Both the position numbers and the translations under genes were made by a program. A stretch of 64,000 nt of DNA from Syncephalis fuscata (taxonomy: Eukaryota; Zoopagomycota; Zoopagomycetes; Zoopagales; Piptocephalidaceae), in contig JAHLTZ010000001.1 of assembly GCA_025786725.1 (NCBI GenBank), positions 62,001 to 126,000 of the forward strand. The letters are read 5' to 3'. The notes beneath the pieces were generated by a model. It did no database searches. It had not been told where the DNA came from and was given only the letters and a program-made list of their open reading frames with translations. Every line of letters starts with the position of its first letter. Position 1 is the stretch's first letter. Shown piece after piece: positions 14,082-30,196 of the stretch.

Positions 14082-17000
14082 TTAATTGTCCAAGGATGGA
14101 TAGACGGATCTACCGCTTGGCTTCTATAAATACTCGTTAGTCTAAACCATACTATATATATATATATGCTATATGCATATACTAGTGTAATACTTGCCTT
14201 TGCTGGCGACGTTACCGTACCAACCCATGTCCAAGTGCGTGTTTGTTCACCGCGCAACTCTTGTACACTTGTGCGTATATTGCTATTCTTTTCAACAATG
14301 TTTTGTACACGTGTCCAAATACGCTGTCGTCGTTGTAGATCGTGTATATCACGCAAAAGTAGATCACGTAAATGAGTAATAGATACGGCAGCATATGGAT
14401 GTTGAGTTGGATCCGTATGGTGTCGGTGTTCCTATTAATAAATTCCTATTAGTATAAATACTACACTCACAATAATAGTGGTATTTACCTGTTGATATAG
14501 AATATCCAATGCATGATCTACCATGGCAGTGGCCAGTGTTGAATCTTGTGATTTGGCTATTATTGTTATTATTGTTATTAAATAATGATTAAAATAAATA
14601 GATTTAATGTAATCAACTTACTCTGCATCCATGATCGAATATACCAATAACCACTCAATACCAATATAATACCAATTAATTCAGGCAAATAAGATAGTAG
14701 TAGTTGGGTAACACCACGTTGAATACGACAACTCAATGGATAGATAGGTGCCTTTGAAGATACATTAACTGTGTTATTAGTATCATCTCTATTTGGTTAT
14801 AGTGGTTAGAAATGATACTGTATTAAATACAATAAATACCAACTTACTTTGCAATTGTTAAAGCCAATTCATCAGCATGACTAGTCAATTCCTGAGTGGC
14901 CTCAGACCAAGCATCATCAAATTGAGTACTTGACATTGATTTCTATATAATAACATTTAGTATTTGATATTTATATCGCCTATTTACTTACACCTATGTC
15001 TAATTGTTGTACTATATCGCGCAACTGTGTTAATGACAAGTGACCTAATCCCTTTAATGCGCCACATTCGATAAGGCCAGTACGTTCGGCAATGATTTGA
15101 AGCGACTTCTGCACCAATTCATGAACACGGACTTCTCGTTTAGTATCTGGCACACATGTGGCCGAGAAGGGCCAGCATTGTTGCAATGGATGTTCTTGAA
15201 GTAAATAGCCTGAAGCACAGCCTTCTAATTGACGGTCTTTACAGGTGGCATGAAAAGGACAAAGAATACACGTTGGTTCTTGTAAAATACCAAAAAGTCC
15301 ACCTAGATTTGTTTATTTGTTAGTAAACTGTTATAGTAAATGTCTAAATTAAACTTACTGTGTTTGGATTCGGGTGGAACAACACCTGTGTCGCAATAGC
15401 CTAATTGCATCTTTTGATGACGATACCATACAAGATTGGCAGCAAGTGAAAATCCCATAACAACAATAACGAGACTAAACCACGAGAATGATGCTGTAGA
15501 TAATGATGGCCGTGGATTCTTTACAACCTTTTGTGCAATTGGTGTTCGGCGTTCACGTCCTGATGTTTGTCCTATAATTCAATAAAAGTTAATAACAACA
15601 ATAAATAAATAAATATAATACTTGCTTTCATGTGGTGCTGGTGTTGCAGTAAATGGATCATAGAACGGTGAATTGTCCAAGTCCTCTTTTGGTTTAAGAT
15701 GAGTTTTCTTGGTAGCTGGTTTAGATGCCTATTAATTGGTCAGTATATTATTAACATTAATATACGTTTATTCAACTAATACCTCAACTCGACGTCGAAT
15801 AAGTCGTTCATCAGAAGCATCTTCTGTGCCACTTTGGAATGGATTATCATCAGAGAAATAACCACTACCATGTGACTATTATAATCATATAGAAAATGTT
15901 AGTTGATATTATTAGTAATATGCATATATATATATATATATATATGCCAATATTTAAATATTACCTCACGGCCACCACGACGACGAGTAGCTGAATTGGC
16001 CATTACTTCTTCTTCATTTGAAAGTAATTGCGATAAAGTAACCTACTCAATATATATATAGATACATGTATCAATTTAAACCACCTATATAGCTATGTGC
16101 TTTTAACTTACCGGCAAATCAGATGTATTATGCTGTGGTTTCTTAGAACTAATAGCACGAGCTGTTGCATCGGCAATGGCTCTATTCTTAACTCGAGCCG
16201 CTTCTTGAACCATTTCCACATCCCGTTCAGGCGAGGTTGGATCAGCCAATGGCTCAACCACCGAGGCTACAAGTGCCGCAGCTGATTTACGTGGCTGTCC
16301 AATACGACGTTTCGTTGAACGAGCCTTGGTTGCAGATGTCAAAACATTATCAACATTATCTAATGGCTCTTCTTGTTTTGGTGCCACCGGTGTTTCAATT
16401 GGCTGTGCTTGTTTTTTAGCACGTCCTCGTGGACGTGTTGTTGGTGTGCTAAATACTTGTGCCTCATCATCAGTTAAAAGTAAACTATCTTGCTTGACTA
16501 CCTCGCGCTATTTAATTAAAGTTACATAATATATATATATATATTGTAATTAGATAATATACTATATACAACTATAGATTACATACACGTGCACGACCAC
16601 CTTTTGCCCGAGATGGTTTAACAGCCGATGCCTCATCATCAGCATCAGAACCAACAAATCTAGCAGCCTATATTTTTTGTATTAATAAGTGTATCTATCT
16701 ATTCATTGTATTATTTTACTTACTCTGCCTTTACCGCCCCGACGAACAGGTGTGGCCTATAATTTGATTAATACATTATTATAACCATTAATTATCCATT
16801 TGTTGTTGTTGCTGTTGTTATTATACTTACAGCAACTGTCGGCTCAGTCTCATTCTCTGTACTGATATTGCTATTGGTCGATTGAGAACGTGATACGTTA
16901 CGTGCACCACCTACTAGTGTAATACCTACACCACTTGCTTTAACATTCATTTGTTGTTGTAATAGTTCATTGGCACGCGGTTTAATATCTGACAAGAATA

Positions 17001-17130
17001 GATCAACTAGTTGCTGTTTCTTGGCTGTACTTGGCGCCTTTACTTCATGAGCCAATAGTACACGCCTTAAATCGGCTACTTTAAGTTTACTCGGATCGAA
17101 ATCCGGCTCCAAATAGCTTGTATCTTCCAT
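14082..17130 (-). CDS. SRC1: Src1/Heh (MAN1 family) inner nuclear membrane protein
   Basis: Exons on the minus strand: 16831-17130, 16724-16756, 16587-16667, 16112-16507, 15965-16042, 15783-15875, 15626-15728, 15359-15559, 14992-15302, 14848-14942, 14622-14788, 14489-14556, 14198-14431, 14082-14123. The N-terminus (SKLKVADLRRVLLAHEVKAP, then KKQQLVDLF) is a HeH/LEM-like helix-extension-helix fold that binds DNA or chromatin. A basic linker (TRPRGRAKK, STKRRIGQPRK) could serve nuclear import. SDDNPFQSG is typical of the family. There are two membrane spans (WFSLVIVVMGFSLAANLVWY; LLLSYLPELIGIILVLSGYW), with the cysteine-rich lumenal part between them (LGYCDTG, CILCPFHATCKD, C-x-x-D...VHELV). 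A C-terminal MAN1/Src1 winged-helix segment follows (RIWTRVQNIVEKNSNIRTSV). Role by family: tethering chromatin to the inner nuclear membrane and nuclear pore quality control. Two introns (15560-15625 and 14124-14197) are GC-AG with a GCAAGT donor. Without the last one, reading continues to a stop near 14072. Confidence 0.88.
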
Positions 17131-17517
17131 AGGTGTTCAAGACTACACGCATCAGTAGGAATAAACGTTAGAGCTGTTATAGAACCTTTTAGCTATCTTA
17201 TTTACAATAGTTTAACGTTTAGATTCAGCAATCAAGTTAATCAACAAAAGATAGCAAGTGTAGCTGATATAGTTAGTTGGAATGACAATGATGAAATTGA
17301 CAAAAGAAAACAATTGAAGGAAATGTAAACAAACATCGATAATTCCAACAGTTTGATTTTTAGTGTACTTTCTATTAATCCATATTAGTCTTAGTTTATT
17401 ACATATTACTTGTTAGTGTTATTCATTGTTATTATACATCTATTGTTATTACGTATCATTGTTATAGTATTTATTGAATGGTCAACAAAGACATTTATTG
17501 TATTCTAGTGGGTTTAT

Positions 17518-18787
17518 TTAATTGCTACTATATGACTCGGGAATAGCAAATATACCATCTAGAATAGTATATGGCTGGTAGGCAAACTCTTCTAAATCTG
17601 ACGCTTTTGTCACTCCACTTAGTACAAGTACTGAATCGATTTCACTGCCTATACCTGCAGCAATACTAATTCAATATTTAATAATTATAATTATAATATA
17701 TATATATGTATGTTACTTACTCCGTATCCATTCTATCGCCTATAATACATGTATCCTGTCGTTTACAGCCTAGTATACGTTGGGCATATCTATTATTGAT
17801 ATTAAATAATAAAAATTAATATAATCAATGGCTTTTATGTTTTATTTAATTAGATTATTACTGACCGCATCATAAGAGCATTTGGCTTTCCACAATAGAA
17901 AGCTTTACGTCCTGTAGCCATTTCAATACTTGAAGTAAATGCACCACAGGCTGGTATAAGTACATTGTTCTCTCCCGGACCATTGGCATCGAGATTAGTA
18001 GCAATTAGTTTTGCACCTTCCATGATTAACTTTGTTGCTTTTGCCATCTAATATATAATATATAGTATGTAATAGATTATATATATTATAGATTATATTA
18101 ATTACGATATAATACTAGTTACACCATTTACCTTATCCCAATTAAAGTTTGTGCCCTCGCCAATAATTACAAAGTCGGGATTCTACTTGGCATTAATCTA
18201 ATGGTGTCTTTTAATTCTATGTTACATTGAACCTACTACATCATTCATAATAAATCCTTCTTCGTAAAGAGCATTGGCCAGTCCTAGTAATCAATCAGCT
18301 GATTAACTAATAAGTAGCTGGTATTTATTTACTTACCAGGCTCGCCTACTACATAGCAGGTACCATTCTATCGTGTAAATACATGAATAAATGACATGAA
18401 TAAGCAATAAGTAAATAAGCTGACCGGTTTTTGTGAACGTAAAAACTTTGCTGTAGCAATAGCCGATGTATAGAAGCGCTCCTCGGGTACTTCAACGCCT
18501 AATCGACGCATTTTCATTTGTAACTCGCGTGGTGTAACCGCTGAATTGTTGGTAAGAAATAGAAACTGCTTGCCTTCACGGTTGCACCAATCTACAAATT
18601 CCTTAGCACCAGGCAATAGATTATTGCCCTAGAATACCACATAGTTTAGTACAGTAAAGTAACGGCTTATCAATCTGTAATAGCTTACATGATAGACAAC
18701 ACCGTCCATATCACATATGTAGGCTTTTTTATCGCGAATGATTTGTAACCGTTTTTTATCTTTATCCACATCCTCGATACTCGACAT
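17518..18787 (-). CDS. HAD-superfamily (HAD-IIA, NagD-type) phosphatase
   Basis: Exons: 18689-18787, 18425-18628, 18337-18367, 18237-18283, 18132-18182, 17866-18047, 17721-17789, 17518-17665; 276 residues, a usual length for the family. Motif I is ICDMDGVVYHGN (nucleophile and acid/base Asp), motif II FLFLTNNSA, motif III lysine in CGKPNALMMR, and motif IV IIGDRMDTDIAAG. Other blocks (GVEVPEERFYTSAIATAKFL; NPDFVIIGEG; IPACGAF) resemble bacterial NagD more than the classical Pho13/phosphoglycolate phosphatase, as I recall those families. Substrate unknown; members dephosphorylate small phosphometabolites such as nucleotides, 4-nitrophenyl phosphate or 2-phosphoglycolate. The start is the ATG at 18787, where MSSIEDVDKDKK begins; the upstream frame is open but has no family content. 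Tandem with SRC1, divergent from SERCA. Confidence 0.88.
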
Positions 18788-18920
18788 ATTGACAATAGTT
18801 TGTATTAAAGTGTAATGAAACAATAACCTGTTAACAATATGATATGAGTGTGTCATGGTTATACTTTTGTGAACACTAAAAACATGCTTTATTATTAATC
18901 TGTTATCAGTAGATGTACAG

Positions 18921-19583
18921 GTGGGTACATATATGTTTACGATTCATTTGATTCAAGGGTTTAACTCAATCCATATCTGTAATATGGTGTGGCGATTTAT
19001 GATTGGCCCTATGATTGGCCCACTATCAGTGTCTCTTCTCTATGTTCCCTCACTCACTCTCACTCACTCACTCACACACACACACACACAAAAGATAATG
19101 AACGTGTGTGTGTGTATACCGCTGTTATCTATTTCTGTAGGCATACATCATTACAAAGTTATCATCGGCCAACCAACCACACGTCGACACGTTCCCACGG
19201 CTTATAGTATTGGAACAATAACAAATAGCGGTCGGCCTTTTTTCTGTTTGTTAAAACTTGCTTCCGCGTCATACCATTTTACCACTTACAACTACGCCCA
19301 TTCAACGCCTGTTTCCCCTACTGTCGTTGTTATCGTTGTAGTCGCCACCGCTGCTAAAGTCTATTATTGTGGCCGACAAGTTTTCACTTGCTTTCCACGC
19401 TTTTCTTTCTATTACCTTCCACGCTCCTTGTGCATTTTTGTTTCTGGCCATATTCTACTTTACTTCAATCTCTTATTGATTGTTTCGATCATAACCGTTA
19501 CAGTATTTAAGAGCTGTACTGTTGTTGTTTGGTAATAGCACGTTATACTTGTTGGATTGCCAATAAACTGCTTTGCTACAACA
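18921..19583. other. Intergenic region between divergent phosphatase and SERCA genes
   Basis: Holds a CA microsatellite at about 19071-19090 and pyrimidine-rich sequence up to the SERCA ATG, presumably a bidirectional promoter region. The open frame 18921-19535 has no recognisable protein content. Confidence 0.6.
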
Positions 19584-22679
<3,096 letters not shown>

Positions 22680-22893
22680 TTGGAAATATTGTTATTGATG
22701 CCATAGCTAATCATCACCATATTATAACCAACCAACCACCATAATAACAGCAATAAAAATAAAAGCTTGCAAATATGCCGGCATAAATACACAACTATTT
22801 AAGCAATGATTTCATTGCTAAAGTATAATAAAGTGTTTTTTGGTTTATCTTGTTAAATGATACTGTTTATTTGAATAAGCAATATATAGCTTA

Positions 22894-24065
22894 TTATAAT
22901 TGTTTCTCTGCTCGTTCAGCCAAATCTTTCTCAGCCAAGGCTCGAGAAGCACCAACCATCTGAATAACGCTAATAAGCTGTTTACCCGCACAAATAGGTA
23001 GAGTAATATAGGCAAGCCATTGCAAACTAATGATCGGCAACCAGCTGGGTAGTGCAACGGTTGAAGTAGCTATAATAGAGGGCAATAAGCTACAAAGTTG
23101 TCAACAATCTACTACTTACCTGTTGCAAATGATAGCAGATAAAGTGCAACAAAGAATAGTTCATTGCCAGCACAGAAGAGGAAAAGAACATTCTAGTAAC
23201 ACCAATAGATGAATGTTATATGGTTAATCATAATTAAAGTATATAGTAAGCCAGCTTACAGTGTTAGAATAATAAGCACGTAGAATGGCACTACGTGATT
23301 TGGAGATCATTTTATGGCTAGCAGCACCGGCCACCAATGAACTAATAATATGTTGTATATAGTTAATTTAATCCATGCTTTTTGAGTACAACTAGTTGTT
23401 TATCAATCCTACCTATACATATGCATGTAATGGCTACTTAGATCCAGTGAGATTAACAGCTGGAATACTACGGCAAATGAAGGAAATGCCATAGCCAAAT
23501 AGCAAAGCATGCATATTGTCGTGCAGCTAATATATAAATCATTGTATAAACAATACGAATTGAGTTGAATTGTAATAATGTTAACAAGTGAATACTCCAT
23601 TAATAATTGCCACTGCTTTGCTTACCGATCCGTGACCATATCTAATACTGCGCCAAATCGGCTACCTATAAGTATGAAAAATAGGCCAAATGGCTATTAA
23701 TATTAGGATAGCAACGAGATGACCATAGCTACATTGATTAAAATACCGAGCTGCATTGCCGTCAACCGCGTCTAATAAACAGGAGATACAATAGAGTACG
23801 ACGCAATTCAGTGGCTGTGTCGGCATCACTAGCAGTGATAGAACAGCTAATATAACGCGTGCATAGCCTACAGGCGAAAGTAAAGCGTTGCATTAGCTAT
23901 CGATCGATAAACGCTGTAGTAGTTATAGACGTTGTAATAAACACAAGTATTACCAATTAGATTAGGCACAAATAGAAAAACATTTTCTTCTGTCGTCGTT
24001 GTTGTGCCATTGTAAAGTGTAGCGCTGGAGGCGTTACTCTCCACGCGGTCGTTGTTCTTGGCCAT
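22894..24065 (-). CDS. PIS1: CDP-diacylglycerol-inositol 3-phosphatidyltransferase (PI synthase)
   Basis: Exons: 23954-24065, 23733-23867, 23626-23665, 23413-23526, 23260-23341, 23120-23192, 22894-23069; about 243 residues. Makes phosphatidylinositol from CDP-diacylglycerol and myo-inositol in the ER membrane. The CDP-alcohol phosphotransferase signature DG-x2-AR-x8-G-x3-D-x3-D is complete across a splice junction (DGNAARYFNQC then SRFGAVLDMVTDR). The family blocks NVFLFVPNLIGYARV, QLLISLDLSSHYMHMY and SLVAGAASHKM are all present. The membrane spans appear intact. The start is the ATG at 24065 (MAKNNDRVES); an upstream in-frame ATG lies 30 bases earlier but adds nothing seen in the family. 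Its 3' end lies about 215 bases from that of SERCA. Confidence 0.93.
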
Positions 24066-25382
24066 GGCAAATGAGTAGATTAGAAAGAGGGTCAATGAAA
24101 AATAGTGCGGTTTTTTCAGTATATCTATCGGCAGATAAGATGGCAGAAGTGCCGGTTTCTAAACATGTACATTAAATATTTACAGCTTTTATTACTCTTC
24201 TTGTTACAGCTTTTATTATGCAATTATAATTAAAACTAAATAAAAGGCTTTTAAATGAATAGCATTACGTTTTTACGTTATGCAACCAACATATTGTGTT
24301 TAATTATATAGAGTCTAGCTGAATTTAAATATTTTCGTATGATTTTTCGGCGTTGTAATAAGAAATATCTGATTGTATAAATACCGACTGCATATCACAT
24401 TTCTATTGATACAATTAATGAAAAAGTACCTAATTAGTTTACGTAAACTGGTATTGATTCTTAACTTCAAGCAATAGGTATAAAATGTTAGTCACCGATT
24501 GTATATCTTTATTCTAACTAGCATGAACGCTTAGCACCTAATGATTATTATTAACGTTTAAACGCACTGTTTAATTATATAAAAACCATATTACTTTCAA
24601 ATTATTTAGTATTAACAATAATATTATATAGTTGATGGGATTTATAAATAGTCTAGATATGAAATAATCTATACCTATTTAATTGTATCTGTTTAAATGT
24701 AAATAATAAACGCCATTGCTGCGTAAAAGTATACTTGATGACATAAAGATACATACATTTTTTAAATGGACGCAATTATATACAATAGCTGTTATTATTA
24801 ACAAAATATTGAATCATTATCTAGTGTTATAAATTTGCTTTACATCATTAAATCGTTAATTAATGGTTTCAAATTTAGTACGAAATTATCGTATATATTG
24901 TTGGACAACACGTGAAAATAGATCATTTGCCAGTAAACAAGCGTCACTAAGACTGACAACACCCAATCAAAGGCCATTATAGCTGCTATGATGGCCCCAA
25001 CAATACAGTGGACAACCGGAACAAATGACCTCCGGTGTTCTTTTCTCTTGACGTCGTTAAAAGTGCACACTATTGATATTACTTACTACTATTACTACTG
25101 TTGTTGCTATTGCTCCTTCTCTTGCACTTTTTGTTTATTAGTCAGCGACGTTATTATTTTTAACAACACACACACACACACACGTACTAACTACACGTGT
25201 CCATTGGGAAAAGTGTAAAGTCTAGTACGTTAAACTATCACAACTCAACTTTTCAAACTCGACCGTGCCCGGTGTGTGGGCCGTGTATGGCCACAGTGAG
25301 TACGAGTAAGCGTGGCGTCTAGTGTTTAGACAATAGCCAAAGCAGAGAGAGAGAGTAGTGGCGACACGTACGCTAAACCACC
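24066..25382. other. AT-rich intergenic region between PIS1 and the TMEM135-like gene
   Basis: No confident gene. A minus-strand frame at 24840-25070 encodes a 76-residue peptide with a hydrophobic run (CIVGAIIAAIMAFDWVLSVL). It could be a small membrane protein but has no family support. A CA microsatellite lies near 25169-25182. Confidence 0.5.
24840..25070 (-). CDS. Possible small membrane protein (weak)
   Basis: 76 codons from the ATG at 25070. After a basic N-terminus (VKRKEHRRS) comes a strongly hydrophobic stretch of about 35 residues that could make one or two membrane spans. No introns or homology visible. It lies in the promoter region of the divergent pair PIS1 / TMEM135-like and may simply be a chance frame. 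Confidence 0.2.
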   Translation of the reverse strand: MCTFNDVKRKEHRRSFVPVVHCIVGAIIAAIMAFDWVLSVLVTLVYWQMIYFHVLSNNIYDNFVLNLKPLINDLMM

Positions 25383-27517
25383 ATGGACGACCAAAACAAC
25401 TACTACTCCTTATTATCGTCGTCGCCCATCTCCTGGGAGAACTTCTTTGAAGTACTGGCCCAACTGACGTCGTTTGCCCTGACCGATCGAGAAACTGAAG
25501 CAATTATCACCAGTTTCCATGCCTTTCACGCTCGTTTAAAGCGACTAAGCAATCGTAACTTACGTCGCTTAGCTGAAGAGGCAAGTACATCCGAGTATCG
25601 ACGACCTCATTGTCGACACGACGGCAAAACATGTGTGCAGAATGCACTTCGTGGCTATATGAAAGCCTTTGTCGTCGGCTATGGTGTTAAGTTTCTTGTA
25701 GAAGCTATACCTGCTCTTCTTACAGGTCGTCTTTCTAAACGGTAAGTTATGATGTGATGATATTGATAGAATAGTGAATTAATTAAGTAATACTGTTGTT
25801 TATTCGTGTTAATGTTAATTACGCGGAATAGTCCTGGAATATTAAAGCAAATGGCCGGACGGGATACAGTTGAGTTTGGTATGTTTTTATCAGCTTTTAT
25901 TGGATCCTATAAAGCTATTTTATGTGCACTGCGTAATTTACGTCAACAGAATGCCGATAGTGATGACGGTGATCAGCTAAACGCATTTATTGCTGGCACG
26001 GTTGCCGGTCTATCACTCTGTCTGGAGCGTAATCGAGACCGCCGTCAAGCAATTGCTCTTTACTTGTCGACACGTAGTGCGCAATTTGCCTGTGTATGGC
26101 TAATCAACCGATGGTCGGCCTATCGTGCACGTAAAAAGCGTGGCCTAATGCGTGTACGCAGTGAGATTGTCCTTAGCAAGGCTAGTACAAGCTCTGGTAC
26201 ATCCTCTTCCACGGGACCGGGTGGATACCGAGAAAGTATTATGGACCAAATGGAGCATGCTGATGCCGGACAAGCCACTTCTTATGCCGATGGTGTGCAT
26301 AGCAAGAAAACGAAGACGAGCCAGAATAAAACTAAAGGCCAAGTTGTTGAAGATACGCCAAAACCAAGTATTCGATTTGATGGAGGTGCCACAGGTAGTG
26401 GTGGCGGTAGCGGCTCAAAAGCTACTGCCCAGTCCAAGCCAAGTAAAGGAATTCATCCTATTGACGATGAACCAGCAGATATGGCCGATAAAGTCGATAC
26501 CTGGCTACGTCGATGGGCCGGTACAATTGTTATGGCCTTGTCAAGTAGTCAAATTCTTGCCGCCTATATTATTGCACCACAAACATTACCGGTAAGCTAT
26601 TATGATGACACAACGACGCATATTAACCACTTTATACTTATTTATACTATTTATTAACACGATAGCGTTCCTACTATGGCTTCCTAGTCACTCATGGTGG
26701 ACTGAAGGCCCATTATGGCTCATTAGCCGTCCCTCTTCTTAATCAAATGGGTGAAACAGTACTACGTATGAATACGCTACAAGGCGCTGAAGTGCAAATT
26801 CCACATAACATGACATCGGCCGAATTTGTAGCACGGGAAATCTCGCCTAATCTTGCTACTATTTATCCATCATCTCATGGCCGACATCAGTTTGCCATTT
26901 GCGCACTTGAACATCCATGGAACACAAGCTGCAGTGGATCACATGTTAGCACATTTGTTGGAGCCATGGGACGTAGTCTTAAGCTTTACTTGCCACTGAA
27001 TGCCGTTATGACTTTGATCTATTCGGGCAAGAAGATGACCAAAGATCCACTTAAGACACTATTACGTTTTATTAAAAGTACACTACGTAGTTCTGTATTC
27101 TTATCGGCCTACGTTACCATGGCCTGGATTGTTCCCTGCACACTACGCCATCTACTAAAACGTGAACGTGTTTGGTTGTAAGTAAAGTGGTTATTATAGA
27201 ATGATGAAGCTAATAACTGCCTATCTATTTATTCGTATTTAACTAGCTACTATATTAATGGTATTCTATCGGGTCTCTGTGCCATTATCGATGCGCCTGG
27301 TCGCCGTATCGAATTGGGCATGTATTGCTTGCCCCGTGCCCTTGAATCCTTCTGGAAGTGTGGTGTTCAATGGGGATGGTGGCGTAATATAAAGAACGCT
27401 GAGGTTGCCTACTTTGCCTTCGCTATGGGTGCACTTATGTCAATCTATCAAACGGCACCTGAATCCATTCAAGGCGGATACCGCGACGTAATGACTCGAT
27501 GCTTTGGTAAGAATTAG
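25383..27517 (+). CDS. TMEM135-like multi-pass membrane protein
   Basis: Exons 25383-25741, 25832-26591, 26666-27177, 27247-27517; about 633 residues. It matches the fungal TMEM135-like family by its repeated half organisation: an N-terminal half with ALRGYMKAFVVGYGVKFLVE, DTVEFGMFLSAFIGSYKAIL and FIAGTVAGLSLCLERNRDRR, and a C-terminal half with CALEHPWNTSCSGSHVSTF, YYINGILSGLCAIIDAPGRR and ELGMYCLPRALESFWKCG. The HPWNTSC Cys-box is typical. Between the halves lies a polar, disordered insert (GSGGGSGSKATAQSKPSKG). Animal TMEM135 has been tied to peroxisomes, mitochondria and lipid metabolism; which applies here is unknown. Start and introns are in phase throughout. Confidence 0.82.
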
Positions 27518-28664
27518 GCCATTAGGATAGCCATAAATACTATATACCATATATATATTTGCATAGTTTTACTATCATTTATTTAATAAAAGATAAAAAC
27601 TATTAATAATATAGCTATTAAGATAATATGGTGTTATTATTTCATGTGACTTGTATTAGAAATAACACGCAAGTGTCAGTCTATTATATCATTTCTTGGC
27701 TTTTTGCACTATACTAATTCTTGGCAACTAGACTACATATAAACGGCAATGTATAGCCTAATTCATACCCAACAACCACCCATCTTATCCATTTTACTTT
27801 TTATTTTGCATTTGCATACTTTGTACCTGTGTACACCCACTCGTATTGTTCACTCTATCTTTACGGTAAGTTTATAACACTAACAAAACAGGTCCATACA
27901 GTCACGTGTCTATCTGTAACTCTGTGGGTGTATCGATTAATATTCTCTTTGTTTTTATTTCTCAGATTAGCTTTTGTTATATACAATGATTCATTGTTGT
28001 TTTGCTTGTTAGCCATCCTGTGTTGTTTTCTGTATGCCTATAGCCATTGCAGGATTGCTACACGATCTTACCCAATAGCTTACATATTCTTACACCACTA
28101 TAACAATCTACTTGGCACTTGATACTTAAGTCGACGAACAAGCCACTAAGGAGTCAGCGTCTGAGTCTGTGGGCGAATAAGGATATAGCAAGCTTGCTTG
28201 TTCAACTCCTCTTTCTTCCTTTACTCCTCTCTTCTCATTCACTCACTCGTTCTAACACTCTATAACACTTCTAACACTTTCTAAACAACACTCACTCACT
28301 CACTCACTTACTCGCCTTCTCCTTCGCCTTCTTGTTCCCCTGATCTTTTTGCGGATTTTGACCTGTGCCTCATCACTTTTCGACCGTCACTGACGATATT
28401 CGTTTATACTATTTCATCGCATATACTCTTATTGAGGTTGTAGTGACTACTATATTCTATATAACCACTTGTTATAGCCTATTTGCCTAACTAATATCGC
28501 GTGAATCTGCATCTTTATCTTATATTTGAAATTACTCTATAGTTTATTTTTGCAATCTTATAACTACTAGCAGTTTATACCATACTAATATCATACTATA
28601 TTATACCATACTATATTTATATTATAGCAACTACTGACTACTATTGGTTAGTTTAGTGATCAAT
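27518..28664. other. Intergenic region, probable promoter/5'UTR of the MARVEL-like gene
   Basis: AT-rich, then a CACT/pyrimidine-rich tract at about 28240-28330 (tcactcactcactcac). The frame at 27829-28122 is hydrophobic but has no domain. No gene supported. Confidence 0.5.
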
Positions 28665-30196
28665 ATGTTTACGCTGGAACTACAGCACGCCATATTTCTA
28701 CTGCGCTTGCTGCAGTCCCTTGGTGCATTTATAGGGATGGCACTAGCAGCTCGGGTTATTGATTTGTATAATAGAGAGGGACCTGGCACAAAATCTGCAT
28801 TCAACTTTTCTCTTTTTACCAATCTGGTTGGACTTGTTCTATCGGGCCTAATCAATGCCGCACCTTTTCTCTATAACCGTCTACGTTGGACATGGACGCG
28901 CTTTCTAGTTGATCCATTTGGTGAAACTGTAGGCTCACTCACCTTTATACTATTCTTTTTTATATCAGGTGTTGTTGTGGCATTGAATGCAGCACCTGAT
29001 ACTGGTGGCTGTAGTGCTCAACACTTTATGAGTCTAGTGGATAACGATGATGGCACAAAAACAGTCAACGATTCAGATGGAGGACCGGCTGCATGTCGAA
29101 CAGCCAAAGCAGCTGCGGCATTTGATTTCCTTACACTTGCCACCTGGATTGGACTTTTGCACTATTGGTCTATTCACATTGCTATCGTCTACGTGTTTTA
29201 TTCATACCTGGTGCGGCGGCAGCTCAAGCCGGTATTCTAACAGAAAACGCTACCATGGCATCAATGTCACCTTCTGGTAATACACCGGTTGTACTGGCAT
29301 CTAGCCATCCTATGCAGCAATCACCTTCACAACAACACGGTGCTACTAGTAAACTCAATGAAAATACAGACTCGTCGACCACCACTTCACATCAATCACC
29401 AACGAACAACTCGCCGTATATTAAAGCGTCAAATGCTGTGTCAGATAGTGCAGTAATTGATAGCCATAATAGCAATAACGGTAAAGTTAGTGCAGGTGTT
29501 TCTATACCTGTACCCGCTCATGTCTATCAACCAAATGCGCCATCTCGACCTGGTCCAATGGCATCGTCATCGTCACCTTCTTTACCATTAAGTGTAAATA
29601 CAGCCATTTCAATGCCTATGCCTCAACCAGTTACGGCGAATTATCCCTACACTGTTAATCCAGTGCCACCGACCTCTTTTCCTGTACCCATGACAGCGGC
29701 ACTTACTCAAGGCTCATCCAACGAATCACCAAGCCTTTCAATGCCACATCCAACGTCTACCGGTCAATCAAGTCCCATACTATCCTTTTCTACCACCAAT
29801 CCGCCATCGCCTACCTTTCCGTCACCTCATCCACAACAGCATCGACGACAATTCTCAAATGAATATCGACCAGTAACTAATGCGCCATCTATGGTGGCCA
29901 GCTATGATCCATCAGCATATACAGGCCGTACAGCTTATACGAGTTATACACGTACTGTAACACCGCCCACCACATTACAGGATGATCGTTCAGTTTATCC
30001 TGCATCTACCGACGCTATTTATCACGGCAGTTCACGGGCAACAGATAGTATTTTATCGCGTGAGGCATTTAGTATACCAAGTATACGTAGTCGTGAAGAA
30101 GAACCGGAAAGGCATAGTTTATATCCAGCGTCAACTGACGGTCTTTACCAAGGCAGTTCTCGCGCACCATCATTACCCGATGAAGTCAAAGAATAG
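28665..30196 (+). CDS. MARVEL-like four-span membrane protein with Ser/Pro-rich tail; one apparent frameshift
   Basis: From the ATG at 28665 (MFTLELQHAIFLL) there are four hydrophobic segments: the N-terminal run to LAARVIDLY, FTNLVGLVLSGLINAAPFLY, GSLTFILFFFISGVVVALNA, and FLTLATWIGLLHYW with the following residues. The frame closes at 29240 (RRQLKPVF), while a long Ser/Pro/Thr-rich frame (GILTENATMASMSPS onward) runs on to 30196 one frame over. A single missing base near 29229-29232 joins them. The tail carries a duplicated motif, YPASTDAIYHGSSRA and YPASTDGLYQGSSRA, at about 29995-30165. MARVEL proteins organise plasma-membrane domains and vesicle traffic; the exact role here is unknown. 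No introns seen. If the shift is real, the protein ends after about 191 residues. Confidence 0.7.
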
